Source of the DNA: Actinomadura macra NBRC 14102
Lineage (GTDB): Bacteria; Actinomycetota; Actinomycetes; Streptosporangiales; Streptosporangiaceae
Direction: 5' to 3'
Assembly (NCBI RefSeq): GCF_001552215.1
Contig: NZ_BCQT01000023.1
Span: 1-64,000 of the forward strand
DNA length: 64,000 nucleotides
The translations under genes and the position numbers were made by a program. Below, piece by piece: positions 23,481-31,507 of the stretch; positions within the stretch are counted from its first letter, which is position 1, and each line of letters opens with the position of its first letter. The notes under the pieces were generated by a model. That model did no database searches and was not told the origin of the DNA. It was given only the letters and a program-made list of their open reading frames with translations.

Positions 23481-26210
23481 TCACTCGTCGGGGTAGCCGA
23501 GTTTGAGGTCGTAGCCGTCCTCGCCGCCGCCGGCGAGGGACAGGCCGGTGGCGACCGGCGGGTAGCCGGAGGCGATGACCGTGTACTGGCCGCCGGGAAG
23601 GTCGGTGAAGGCGTACTCCCCGTCCGGCCCGGTGATCACCATCGCGATGACGTTGCCGGCCGCGTCCACGAGGGTCACCCGGGCCTCGGCGACCGGGTGG
23701 CCGGTCTCGTTGCGGACGGTGCCGCGGACGCGCGAGCCGGGCGGCATCTCGACGTCCAGGCGGTTCTGGCCGCCGCCCGTCACCTCGACGGGCAGCGCGA
23801 CCGGGCGGTGCGCGGCGGCGCTGACGGCGAGGGTGTAGCCGCCGGACATCACGTCCTTGAACGCGTAGTGCCCGGCCGTGTCCGTGCGGCCGGTGCCGAC
23901 GACCTCGCCGCGCACATCGGTCACGACGACCATCGCGTTCGCGATCGGGGTTCCGTCCGCGCTGCGGACCGTTCCACCGAGACCGCCGTTGCCCGCCAGC
24001 AGGAGATCGAAGTCCACCGGGCGCTCGCCGACGACCAGCGTCGCCGCCTGCGGTTCGTGCTCACCGGTCGCGGCGATCAGCACGTACGTGCCGGGGCCGG
24101 GTGTGGGCAGGATGTAGCGTCCGTCCGCCTGGGTGAGGGCGCGGCCGAGCTGGTGCCCGTCCGCCCCGATCAGGGTCAGCGCCGCGGACGGGACGGGGTC
24201 GCCGGTCCCGGACCGCACGACGCCCCGTACGGGGACGCCGCCGCGACCACCTGTGGCGTTCCGCCGGCCGAGGAGGCGCGCCTGTGCGGCCGCCGGGTCC
24301 GCCGTTTCGGACCGCTCCATACCGGGTGCGGGATGCCCGGGATATCTCAGGTGACCGGGCTGTCCAGGCTGTTCGGGGTGCCCGGCCGGGGACGTGCCGT
24401 TGGGTGGTGTTGCGTTGGGCGGTGTGCCGTTCCGCGCCATCTCGTTCATCGCACTGACCACCTCGTCGGAAGGGGCGCCCGCGGCGATGGAGACCAGCTC
24501 CTGCCCGGTGGCGGGCTGCTGATCGTAGCCGCGTGCGTGCCGGCCCACCACCCCTGCGTCGGAGGACGGGACGCTGCCGGCGGACGGGACGCCGTCCGCG
24601 GCGGCGACGCCGTCCGCGGCCAGGGCGTCGCCCGCGACCGGGGTGTCGGCCAGGGGTGCGGCATCGCCCGCCTGCGAGGCGCGTCCGGAGGAGCCGCGCA
24701 GCGGGAGTTCCTTGAGCGCCAGGGCGGCGAGGAAGCCCAGCACCGCGACCGGGATGCCGACCGTGAAGACGCTCTCCAGCGCCTTGGTGAACGCGGTCAG
24801 CACGATGTGCTTGAACGGTTCGGGCAGTGCCTGGATCTGGTCGGGCGAGCCGAGTTCGCCGCCGCCGGGCGGGGGCGCGATGTGCGCCGCGCGCAGCCCC
24901 GTGGCCAGCTCGTCCCCGAGCCGGTTGGTGAGGATCGCGCCGAACGCGGCCACGCCCATCGCGCCGCCGAGGTTACGGAAGAACGAGACGCCGGCCGTGG
25001 TGGAGGCCAGGTCGGCGGGTGCCGCGGCGTTCTGCGCGGCCAGGATCAGGATCTGCAGCGTCAGGCCGAGCCCGATGCCGAGGACGGCGAGGTCCGCGCC
25101 GATGAGCAGCTTGGACGAGCCGACGTGCAGCTGCGACAGCAGGAGCATCGACGCGCCGACGAAGACGAGGCCGAGCACCGGGAAGAGCTTGTAGCGGCCC
25201 GTCCTCGTGACGAGTTGGCCGGAGCCGGTGGAGGTGACGAGCATGCCGATGACCAGCGGGAGCGTCATCAGCCCCGAGGTGGTCGGGCTCATCCCCTTGA
25301 CGATCTGTAGGTACTGCGGCATGTAGATCATGCCGCCGAACATCGCGATGCCGATGCAGACCGAGGTGAACCCGGCCAGCACGAAGGTCCGGTTGCGGAA
25401 CAGCCGGGGCGGCAGGATCGGGTCCCTGGCGATGCGCTCTGCGACGACCGCGAGCACGAGCAGCACGCCGGTGACGCCGAGCAGGACGTAGGTCCAGCGC
25501 GAGTTCCAGGCGAACTGCTGGCCCCCCATGGACAGCAGCAGCATCACGGCGGTGGCGCTGCCGGTGATCGTGAACGCGCCGAACACGTCGATCCGGGTGT
25601 CGCGGCGGACCTTCGGCAGCTTGAGCACCTTCTGGATGACCAGGAACGCGACCAGGGCGAGCGGGATGCAGACGTAGAAGCACCAGCGCCAGCCGAGTCC
25701 GTCGGCGTCCACGATGAACCCGCCGAGTAGCGGGCCCGCGACGGTGGCGACGCCGAAGACCGCGCCCATGTAGCCGGAGTAGCGGCCGCGCTGGCGGGGC
25801 TCGACCACATCGCCGAGGATCACCTGGGCCAGCGCGGACAGGCCGCCGACGCCAAGGCCCTGGGCGCCGCGCGCGGCGATCAGCTGGCCGATGTTCTGGG
25901 AGAGCCCGGCGGCGATGGACGCCACGACGAACAGCAGCAGGGCGCTCTGGAACGTCAGCTTGCGGCCGAAGATGTCCGACAGCTTTCCCCACAGGGGCGT
26001 CGAGGCGGTCATGGTGAGCAGCGACGCGCTGGCGACCCACGAGAGCTGATCCTGGCCGCCGAGGTCGCCGACGATCGTCGGCAGCGCGGTGCTGACGACG
26101 GAGGTCGAGATCATCGCGGTCAGCATCGCCATCATCAGCCCGGAGAGGATCTCCAGGATCTGGCGGTGCGTGTAGTGCGGTCGCTCCGCCGCCGCGCTCG
26201 CTTGCGCCAC
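23481..26210 (-). CDS. DHA2-type MFS exporter fused to carboxypeptidase-regulatory-like domains
   Basis: About 909 residues. Residues 20-520 are a 14-span DHA2/EmrB exporter with motif A GKLSDIFGRKL and motif C GAVFGVATVAGPLLGG. A Pro/Gly/Asn linker (about 525-660) leads to three beta-sandwich repeats at the C-terminus, each ending in the pattern G.Y.(L/F)....G.Y.(L/V), for example QADGRYILPTPGPGTYVLIA and GPDGEYAFTDLPGGQYTVIA. A 14-span exporter puts its C-terminus in the cytoplasm, an odd place for such domains. GTG 26210 follows GGGGGG; TTG 26222 is possible. It is divergent from a TetR gene that probably controls it. Substrate unknown. Confidence 0.88.
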   Translation of the reverse strand: MAQASAAAERPHYTHRQILEILSGLMMAMLTAMISTSVVSTALPTIVGDLGGQDQLSWVASASLLTMTASTPLWGKLSDIFGRKLTFQSALLLFVVASIAAGLSQNIGQLIAARGAQGLGVGGLSALAQVILGDVVEPRQRGRYSGYMGAVFGVATVAGPLLGGFIVDADGLGWRWCFYVCIPLALVAFLVIQKVLKLPKVRRDTRIDVFGAFTITGSATAVMLLLSMGGQQFAWNSRWTYVLLGVTGVLLVLAVVAERIARDPILPPRLFRNRTFVLAGFTSVCIGIAMFGGMIYMPQYLQIVKGMSPTTSGLMTLPLVIGMLVTSTGSGQLVTRTGRYKLFPVLGLVFVGASMLLLSQLHVGSSKLLIGADLAVLGIGLGLTLQILILAAQNAAAPADLASTTAGVSFFRNLGGAMGVAAFGAILTNRLGDELATGLRAAHIAPPPGGGELGSPDQIQALPEPFKHIVLTAFTKALESVFTVGIPVAVLGFLAALALKELPLRGSSGRASQAGDAAPLADTPVAGDALAADGVAAADGVPSAGSVPSSDAGVVGRHARGYDQQPATGQELVSIAAGAPSDEVVSAMNEMARNGTPPNATPPNGTSPAGHPEQPGQPGHLRYPGHPAPGMERSETADPAAAQARLLGRRNATGGRGGVPVRGVVRSGTGDPVPSAALTLIGADGHQLGRALTQADGRYILPTPGPGTYVLIAATGEHEPQAATLVVGERPVDFDLLLAGNGGLGGTVRSADGTPIANAMVVVTDVRGEVVGTGRTDTAGHYAFKDVMSGGYTLAVSAAAHRPVALPVEVTGGGQNRLDVEMPPGSRVRGTVRNETGHPVAEARVTLVDAAGNVIAMVITGPDGEYAFTDLPGGQYTVIASGYPPVATGLSLAGGGEDGYDLKLGYPDE

Positions 26211-26242
26211 CCTGCCCCCCAAAGCACCTAATTACCTGTGTT

Positions 26243-26279
26243 TTGCATGTATGTTATGTAGACGCTTGTTTACTTGCAA
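26243..26279. promoter_or_regulatory. Candidate TetR operator between the exporter and tetR
   Basis: GTAGAC-GCTT-GTTTAC (26258-26273) is a near-perfect palindrome with one mismatch, typical in size for TetR operators. It lies within wider arms TTGCATGTA (26243-26251) and TACTTGCAA (26271-26279). The stretch is the most AT-rich of the 123-base divergent gap. Either element could be the operator. Confidence 0.5.
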
Positions 26280-26333
26280 ATCGGGGGATACTGGACAGCG
26301 TTCAGCGACCGGGGGATCGGGGATGGGACTGCG

Positions 26334-26957
26334 ATGACGGTGCAGGCCGGCGAGACGGTGCGGCCCAAGCGCGACCGGGAGGCGACCCGGCGGCGCATCC
26401 TGGACGCCGCCCGCGACCTGTTCGGCGAGCACGGCTACGCGGGCGTCACCGTCCGCATGATCGCCGCGGCGGCCGACGCGAACATGGCGCTGGTCAACCG
26501 GTACTTCGGTTCCAAAGCGGCGCTGTTCGGCGAGGTCCTGGAGGGCGAGTCCGCACTGCGCGGCGTCATCGCCGGTGATCCGGACGGGCTGCCCCGGCGG
26601 CTCGCCGAGCACTTCGTCCGGCAGATCGACCGGCGGCCGGTCAGCGCGATGACCCGGATGATCGACCGGTCCGCTGGCCACCCCGAGGTCAAGCAGATCC
26701 TGCTGCGGTACCTGGAGGACGTCATCGTCGAGCCGCTCGTCGCCCAGCTCGACGGCCCCGACGCCCGTGCCCGCGCCCTCCTCGCGTCCACGATCATCAT
26801 GGGCGGCGGTCCCGTCCGGCGGCTGCTCGGCCTGAACGACCTGCGCGCCGCCGACCCCGCCGAGCTCACCGACCGCCTCACGCTGATGTTCACCGCCGCC
26901 CTCGCCCCCGCGGCGGGGCCGGGCGTGACGGCGACGGCCGTACACCGCGAGATGTAA
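26334..26957 (+). CDS. TetR-family regulator, likely controlling the divergent exporter
   Basis: A 207-residue repressor. The N-terminal helix-turn-helix is clear (RRRILDAARDLFGEHGYAGV then MALVNRYFGSKAALF). The C-terminal ligand domain contains RRPVSAMTRMIDRSAGHPEV, as in actinobacterial TetR_C domains. ATG 26334 is preferred over the earlier in-frame start at 26274, which reads through the likely operator. The divergent position beside a DHA2 exporter is the classic TetR arrangement: the regulator would release the operator when the exported compound binds. Confidence 0.88.
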   Translation: MTVQAGETVRPKRDREATRRRILDAARDLFGEHGYAGVTVRMIAAAADANMALVNRYFGSKAALFGEVLEGESALRGVIAGDPDGLPRRLAEHFVRQIDRRPVSAMTRMIDRSAGHPEVKQILLRYLEDVIVEPLVAQLDGPDARARALLASTIIMGGGPVRRLLGLNDLRAADPAELTDRLTLMFTAALAPAAGPGVTATAVHREM

Positions 26958-27046
26958 CGGCGAGACGCCGCGTACGGCACAGGGCGCAGCGGGGATCGGC
27001 ACCGGGGCGGAGCGGCCCGCGCCGCACCGCGCATAGGCTGCTGCGC

Positions 27047-29587
27047 ATGAGGGTGGGGGGCGCGGTCCGCGCACGGTGGGGCAGGACGAGCCGAGCCGCG
27101 CGCTGGACGGCCGCGGGCGCGGCGGTCGCGCTGGTGGGCGGCGGCGCTGCATGGGGGATCGGCGCGGACGGCGCGCCGCACGTCCGGACGTCCGACCAGC
27201 GCATCGCCGTCGTGGACGGGCCGAAGGACGACCAGCGCGTCACCCTCGACACGACGTTCTACGCGCCGGTGGGCCGTGCGAAGGGTCCGGCCATACTGCT
27301 GGGCCACGGCTTCGGCGGCGACAAGTACGGCGTTGCGAGCGAGGCGCGCGCGCTGGCCCGGGAAGGTTACGCGGTGCTGGCGTGGTCGGCACGCGGGTTC
27401 GGCCGCTCCACCGGCGAGATCGCCCTGAACTCCCCCGACTACGAGGTGAAGGACACCCGGCAGCTCATCGACTGGCTGGCCAAGCGTCCCGAAGTCCAGC
27501 TCGACGGGCCGGGCGACCCCCGGCTCGGCATGGCGGGCGAGTCGTACGGCGGCGCGATCGCCCTGATGACCGCCGCCTACGACGGGCGCGTGGACGCCAT
27601 CGCGCCGCAGATCACCTGGAACGACCTCGCCGGCGCGCTGTTCCCCAACTCCACCGGCGGGGGCGCCGAGACGGGCGTCTTCAAGAAGCTGTGGGCCGGC
27701 CTGTTCTTCACCGACGGCGCCGGCAACTCCGCCTGCGGACGATTCCTGCCGTCATTGTGCGCGATGTACCAGAAGGTCGCCGAGTCCGGCCGTCCCACGC
27801 CGGACGCGATCGCGACGCTACGCAGGTCGAGCCCCGCGTCGGTCGCCGACCGGATCAAGGTGCCGGCGCTGCTCGTCCAGGGGCAGGCCGACTCGTTGTT
27901 CCCGCTCGACCAGGCCGACGCCAACGCCCGCGCCATCGCCCGCAACGGCGCGCCGGTCTCGGTGGTCTGGTACCAGGGCGGCCACGATGGCGGCGACCCC
28001 GAGACCGACCGCGTCCGGGGGCTGCTGCGCGACTTCTTCGGCACCCGGCTCAAGCACGACGCCCCCTCCGGGAACGAGACCAGGAACGGCTTCGCGGTGA
28101 CGCGCGCGGGCGGGATCGACTCCTCCACCCAGGAGGTCGTGGTGGAGGAGGCGACGACCCGCGCGTACCCGGGGCTCGCCGCCGGTCCGCAGACCCTCCC
28201 CCTGGACGGGCACGAGCAGACGATCTTCAACCCCGCGGGCGGCTCCCCCGCGTCCATCTCCGCGCTGCCCGGCCTCGGCGCGCTCGGCGGCCTCGGTGAC
28301 CTGGGCGCCGGCGCGCTCGGCGGCGGGCTGCCGGTCGACATGCCCGGTCAGTCCGCCCGCTTCGACACCCGGCCGCTGAAGCACCCGCTGCGGCTGACCG
28401 GCGCCGCCACCGTCCGGATCAAGGTGTCCGGGACGGGTGGCGCATCGGGAGGCAACGGCGCATCGGGAGGCAAGGACGTCGCGCTGTTCGCCAAGCTCTA
28501 CGACGTCGCACCGGACGGCCAGGCCGCCCCCGCCCGCCGGATCGCCGCGCCCCTGCGGGTGAACGTGACCGGCGGGAGCGGCGGCGAGGCGACCGTGACG
28601 CTCCCGGCGATGGACTACCGCTTCGACCGCGGCCACCGGCTCCGGCTCGTCCTCGCCACCACCGACATGGGCTTCGCGACGCCACCCGAACCCGCCTCGT
28701 ACAAGGTGGCCGTGCTGTCTGGGCTGACCGTCCCGACCGTCCCCTCGCTGGCCACGCAGCCCGCCCCGATCCCCGGCTGGGTCTGGGGCCTGCCGCTCGC
28801 CGCGCTCGTGGTCGCCGCCGGAATCCTCGTCCGCGGACGCCGGGCACGCGCCTCGCGGCCCACCCTGGTGGACGTCCCGCTGGAGATCACCGGGCTCACC
28901 AAGGCGTACAAGAACGGCCACCTCGCTGTCGCCGACCTGTCGTTCCGGGTGGAGAAGGGGCAAGTACTCGGCCTGCTCGGGCCTAACGGCGCGGGAAAGA
29001 CGACCACGCTCCGGATGCTGATGGGCCTCATCCACCCCGACTCGGGCGAGATCCGCATCTTCGGGCACCGCGTCACGCCCGGGGCCCCCGTCCTGTCCCG
29101 TCTCGGTTCCTTCGTCGAGGGGCCGGGGTTTCTGCCGCACCTGTCCGGTCGCGACAACCTGGACCTCTACTGGCGCGCGACCGGCCGTCCACAGGACGAG
29201 GCCCACATGGACGAGGCGCTGCGGATCGCCGGGTTGGGCAGCGCGCTCGATCGCGCCGTCCGGACGTACTCGCAGGGCATGCGGCAACGCCTCGCCATAG
29301 CGCAGGCGATGCTCGGCCTGCCGGACCTCCTCGTCCTGGACGAGCCGACCAACGGCCTCGACCCGCCGCAGATCCGCGAGATGCGCGAGGTGCTCGTCCG
29401 GTACGCGGCGGCCGGGCGGACCGTCATCGTCTCCAGCCATCTGCTCGCCGAGGTCGAGCAGACCTGCACGCACGCGGTCGTGATGGCGGGCGGGCGCCGC
29501 GTCGCGGCCGGACCCGTCGCCGAGATCACCGGCTCCGGGCGCCGGCTGGAGGACGCGTTCCTGGAGATCATCGGTGAGGCCCCATGA
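27047..29587 (+). CDS. Fusion of an extracytoplasmic alpha/beta hydrolase with an ABC ATPase
   Basis: An 846-residue fusion. A membrane anchor at about 20-38 is followed by an X-Pro dipeptidyl-peptidase (S15)-like alpha/beta hydrolase with triad candidates S166 (GESYGG), D282 (QGQADSLF) and H313 (GGHDGG), then a beta-sandwich region to about 560. A second span lies at about 577-596, and the last 240 residues are an ABC ATPase with GPNGAGKTT (645-653), YSQGMRQR and LLVLDEPTNGLD. The predicted topology puts the hydrolase outside and the ATPase inside. The gene overlaps its permease by 4 bases (ATGA). The likely job is export or import of a peptide or ester linked to its cleavage; the substrate is unknown. 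No stop or frameshift separates the two halves. Confidence 0.9.
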   Translation: MRVGGAVRARWGRTSRAARWTAAGAAVALVGGGAAWGIGADGAPHVRTSDQRIAVVDGPKDDQRVTLDTTFYAPVGRAKGPAILLGHGFGGDKYGVASEARALAREGYAVLAWSARGFGRSTGEIALNSPDYEVKDTRQLIDWLAKRPEVQLDGPGDPRLGMAGESYGGAIALMTAAYDGRVDAIAPQITWNDLAGALFPNSTGGGAETGVFKKLWAGLFFTDGAGNSACGRFLPSLCAMYQKVAESGRPTPDAIATLRRSSPASVADRIKVPALLVQGQADSLFPLDQADANARAIARNGAPVSVVWYQGGHDGGDPETDRVRGLLRDFFGTRLKHDAPSGNETRNGFAVTRAGGIDSSTQEVVVEEATTRAYPGLAAGPQTLPLDGHEQTIFNPAGGSPASISALPGLGALGGLGDLGAGALGGGLPVDMPGQSARFDTRPLKHPLRLTGAATVRIKVSGTGGASGGNGASGGKDVALFAKLYDVAPDGQAAPARRIAAPLRVNVTGGSGGEATVTLPAMDYRFDRGHRLRLVLATTDMGFATPPEPASYKVAVLSGLTVPTVPSLATQPAPIPGWVWGLPLAALVVAAGILVRGRRARASRPTLVDVPLEITGLTKAYKNGHLAVADLSFRVEKGQVLGLLGPNGAGKTTTLRMLMGLIHPDSGEIRIFGHRVTPGAPVLSRLGSFVEGPGFLPHLSGRDNLDLYWRATGRPQDEAHMDEALRIAGLGSALDRAVRTYSQGMRQRLAIAQAMLGLPDLLVLDEPTNGLDPPQIREMREVLVRYAAAGRTVIVSSHLLAEVEQTCTHAVVMAGGRRVAAGPVAEITGSGRRLEDAFLEIIGEAP

Positions 29588-30510
29588 CCACGGGAGAAAG
29601 CACAGGAGAAGCCGTGACCACGACCGCCTCCGGGGCCGGCCACGGGCCCGGCTCCGCGTCGCCGGACGGCGCTGGGGGATCGCCGGGTTACCACGTGCGG
29701 CGGACACTGCCGTTGCGAGTGGAGGCCGTCCGCCAGTTCCGGCGCCGCCGCACCCTCGTCGCGTTCGGGATCCTGCTCGTCCTGCCGTGGGTGCTGGTCG
29801 GGGCGTTCAAGATCGGCGGCGATCCGGGGCCGGACGGGATCCCGAGCCTGGTCGACGTCGCCACCGCGAGCGCGCTGAACTTCGCCCTCTTCGCCCTGTT
29901 CGTCTCGACCGGTTTCCTGCTGGTCGTCGCCGTCGCCCTGTTCTGCGGCGACACCGTCGCGAGCGAGGCCGGCTGGTCGTCCCTGCGCTACCTGCTCGCC
30001 GCGCCCGTCCCCCGCGCCCGCCTGCTCCGCCAGAAGCTGATCGTCTCGCTGTCCTACGCGGTGGTGGCCGTCGTCAGCCTCCCGCTGATGGCGCTGGTCG
30101 CGGGGATCGTCGGGTTCGGCTGGGGCGACGTCGAGCTGCCGACCGGCGGGACCGTCCCGGTGGGCACGGCGCTCGGCCGGATGGCGATCATCATCGGCTA
30201 CTCCCTCGTCGCCCAGTTCGTCGTCGCGGCGCTGGCGTTCCTGCTGTCAGTCACCACCGACTCTCCGCTCGGCGCGGTCGGCGGCGCCGTCGGCCTGGTC
30301 ATCGTCAGCAACATCCTGGACGCGGTGACCGCGCTCGGGTCGTGGCGCGACTTCCTGCCCACCCACTGGATGTACTCCTGGATGGACGCACTCCAGCCCC
30401 AGATCCAGTGGACGGGCATGGCCAAGGGCGCCGCCATATCGCTTTCCTACGCAGCGGTCCTGTTCGCCCTGGCGTTTCGCCGCTTCCGAAATCGCGACAT
30501 CGTGTCCTGA
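29584..30510 (+). CDS. ABC-2 type permease partner of the hydrolase-ATPase fusion
   Basis: A 308-residue permease with six predicted spans. The N-terminal 40 residues are Gly/Ser/Thr-rich. The pattern CGDTVASEAGWSSLRYLLAA and PVPRARLLRQKL is typical of ABC-2 permeases of the NosY/NatB kind. Its ATG overlaps the TGA of the preceding gene, so the two are translated together and very probably form one transporter. A shorter start (GTG 29614) is possible. Confidence 0.9.
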   Translation: MTTGESTGEAVTTTASGAGHGPGSASPDGAGGSPGYHVRRTLPLRVEAVRQFRRRRTLVAFGILLVLPWVLVGAFKIGGDPGPDGIPSLVDVATASALNFALFALFVSTGFLLVVAVALFCGDTVASEAGWSSLRYLLAAPVPRARLLRQKLIVSLSYAVVAVVSLPLMALVAGIVGFGWGDVELPTGGTVPVGTALGRMAIIIGYSLVAQFVVAALAFLLSVTTDSPLGAVGGAVGLVIVSNILDAVTALGSWRDFLPTHWMYSWMDALQPQIQWTGMAKGAAISLSYAAVLFALAFRRFRNRDIVS

Positions 30511-30640
30511 CCGTACGGCCAGGTCACACCGTCCCGGGCCCAAAAATCGGTCGAACGGGCAGACGTTGTCACATAAGCTCGGCGAACCTGACGTGCGGTA
30601 GGCGCGTCCTACTAAGTGCATGCGACATCGGCTCGATCAA

Positions 30641-30654
30641 CGGGTTAACACCCG
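30641..30654. promoter_or_regulatory. Small hairpin before a short ORF
   Basis: CGGGT-TAAC-ACCCG is a five-base stem 24 bases before the start of the 31-residue ORF. Another short inverted repeat, GTAGG-CGCGT-CCTAC (30597-30611), precedes it. Both may belong to the 5' leader or to a regulator site of this small gene. Confidence 0.3.
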
Positions 30655-30677
30655 GTCGGACGGGGGAGATGATCACC

Positions 30678-30773
30678 ATGGCACGGCAGCAGCTCATCAA
30701 GCGCCCCAAGCCCCCACGTCAACCGAGCCCGCCTGACCTGAGGACGCCTTCGGGCCGCCTCCTGCCGTACTGA
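30678..30773 (+). CDS. Possible small basic Pro-rich protein (31 aa)
   Basis: A 31-codon ORF with a good ribosome site, GGGGGAG (30662-30668), nine bases before ATG 30678, and a strong hairpin 31 bases after its stop. The product is basic and Pro-rich (RQQLIKRPKPPRQPSPPDL) and ends PSGRLLPY. It has no Cys, span or known motif. An ATG at 30669 is in frame but sits inside the ribosome site. The gene-plus-terminator layout argues for a real transcript; function unknown. Confidence 0.5.
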   Translation: MARQQLIKRPKPPRQPSPPDLRTPSGRLLPY

Positions 30774-30804
30774 AGCTCCACACCACTGACTCAGCGACAC
30801 CGTG

Positions 30805-30831
30805 ACAGGGCCTCCCATTCGGGGGCCCTGT
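30805..30831. terminator. Hairpin after the small ORF
   Basis: ACAGGGCC (30805-30812) pairs with GGCCCTGT (30824-30831), with inner C/G pairs extending the stem. It closes the small transcription unit before the second tetR. Confidence 0.75.
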
Positions 30832-30973
30832 ACCGTCTCCGGCCCCCGCCCATCGGCCACCGGCCTCTCCACGACATCACCAACCGGGGCAACCCGGTTC
30901 ACCTCTACGGCCGGCGGCCCCCCGAGTAGGCTGACCGGGGAACTCCCCGTTTCGTCTGGAGACCTGGAGGAAC

Positions 30974-31504
30974 ATGCCCCGGGCGGACGCGCGGCGCAAC
31001 CGCGCACTGCTGCTGGCCGCGGCCGGCGACGTCTTCGGCGAGCGGGGGCCCGACGCGCCACTCGACGAGATCGCGCGGCGGGCGGGGGTCGGCAACGCGA
31101 CCATGTACCGGCACTTCCCCACCCGCCGCGACCTCCTCGTCGCCGTCTACGCCGGAGAGGTCACCGCCCTGACGAACGAGGGGCGGGACCTGCTCGCCAC
31201 GGACCCGCCCGCCGACGCACTGTTCGCCTGGCTCCGGACGTTCATCGCCCACGTCGCGACCAAGACGGACTTGGCCCGCGCCATACCCCAGGACGAGCGC
31301 AGCGCCCTGTTCGACGACTGGCACACGGCGATGCACGAAACCGCGTCCGCTCTCCTCGCGCGCGCGCAGGACGCCGGAGAAGTACGTCCGGATCTGAACG
31401 AAACAGATCTCGTGACCCTGGCCAACGGGATCGCCCTGGCCGCGAAGGACGTCCCGCAGATCGACAGGCTCCTCCACCTCGTCCGGAAAGGCACGGACCT
31501 CTGA
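30974..31504 (+). CDS. TetR-family regulator
   Basis: A 176-residue repressor. The DNA-binding part is standard (LLLAAAGDVFGERGPDAPLD, then GVGNATMYRHFPTRRDLLVA). The ligand domain has the ALFAWLRTFIAHVATKTDLA pattern of the common TetR_C_10/SbtR-like type often linked to oxidoreductase control. GGAGACCTGGAGG precedes ATG 30974. It ends 3 bases before the stop of a convergent hydrolase gene. No divergent partner is present, so its target is not clear; self-control or a distant target is possible. Confidence 0.87.
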   Translation: MPRADARRNRALLLAAAGDVFGERGPDAPLDEIARRAGVGNATMYRHFPTRRDLLVAVYAGEVTALTNEGRDLLATDPPADALFAWLRTFIAHVATKTDLARAIPQDERSALFDDWHTAMHETASALLARAQDAGEVRPDLNETDLVTLANGIALAAKDVPQIDRLLHLVRKGTDL

Positions 31505-31507
31505 GAA

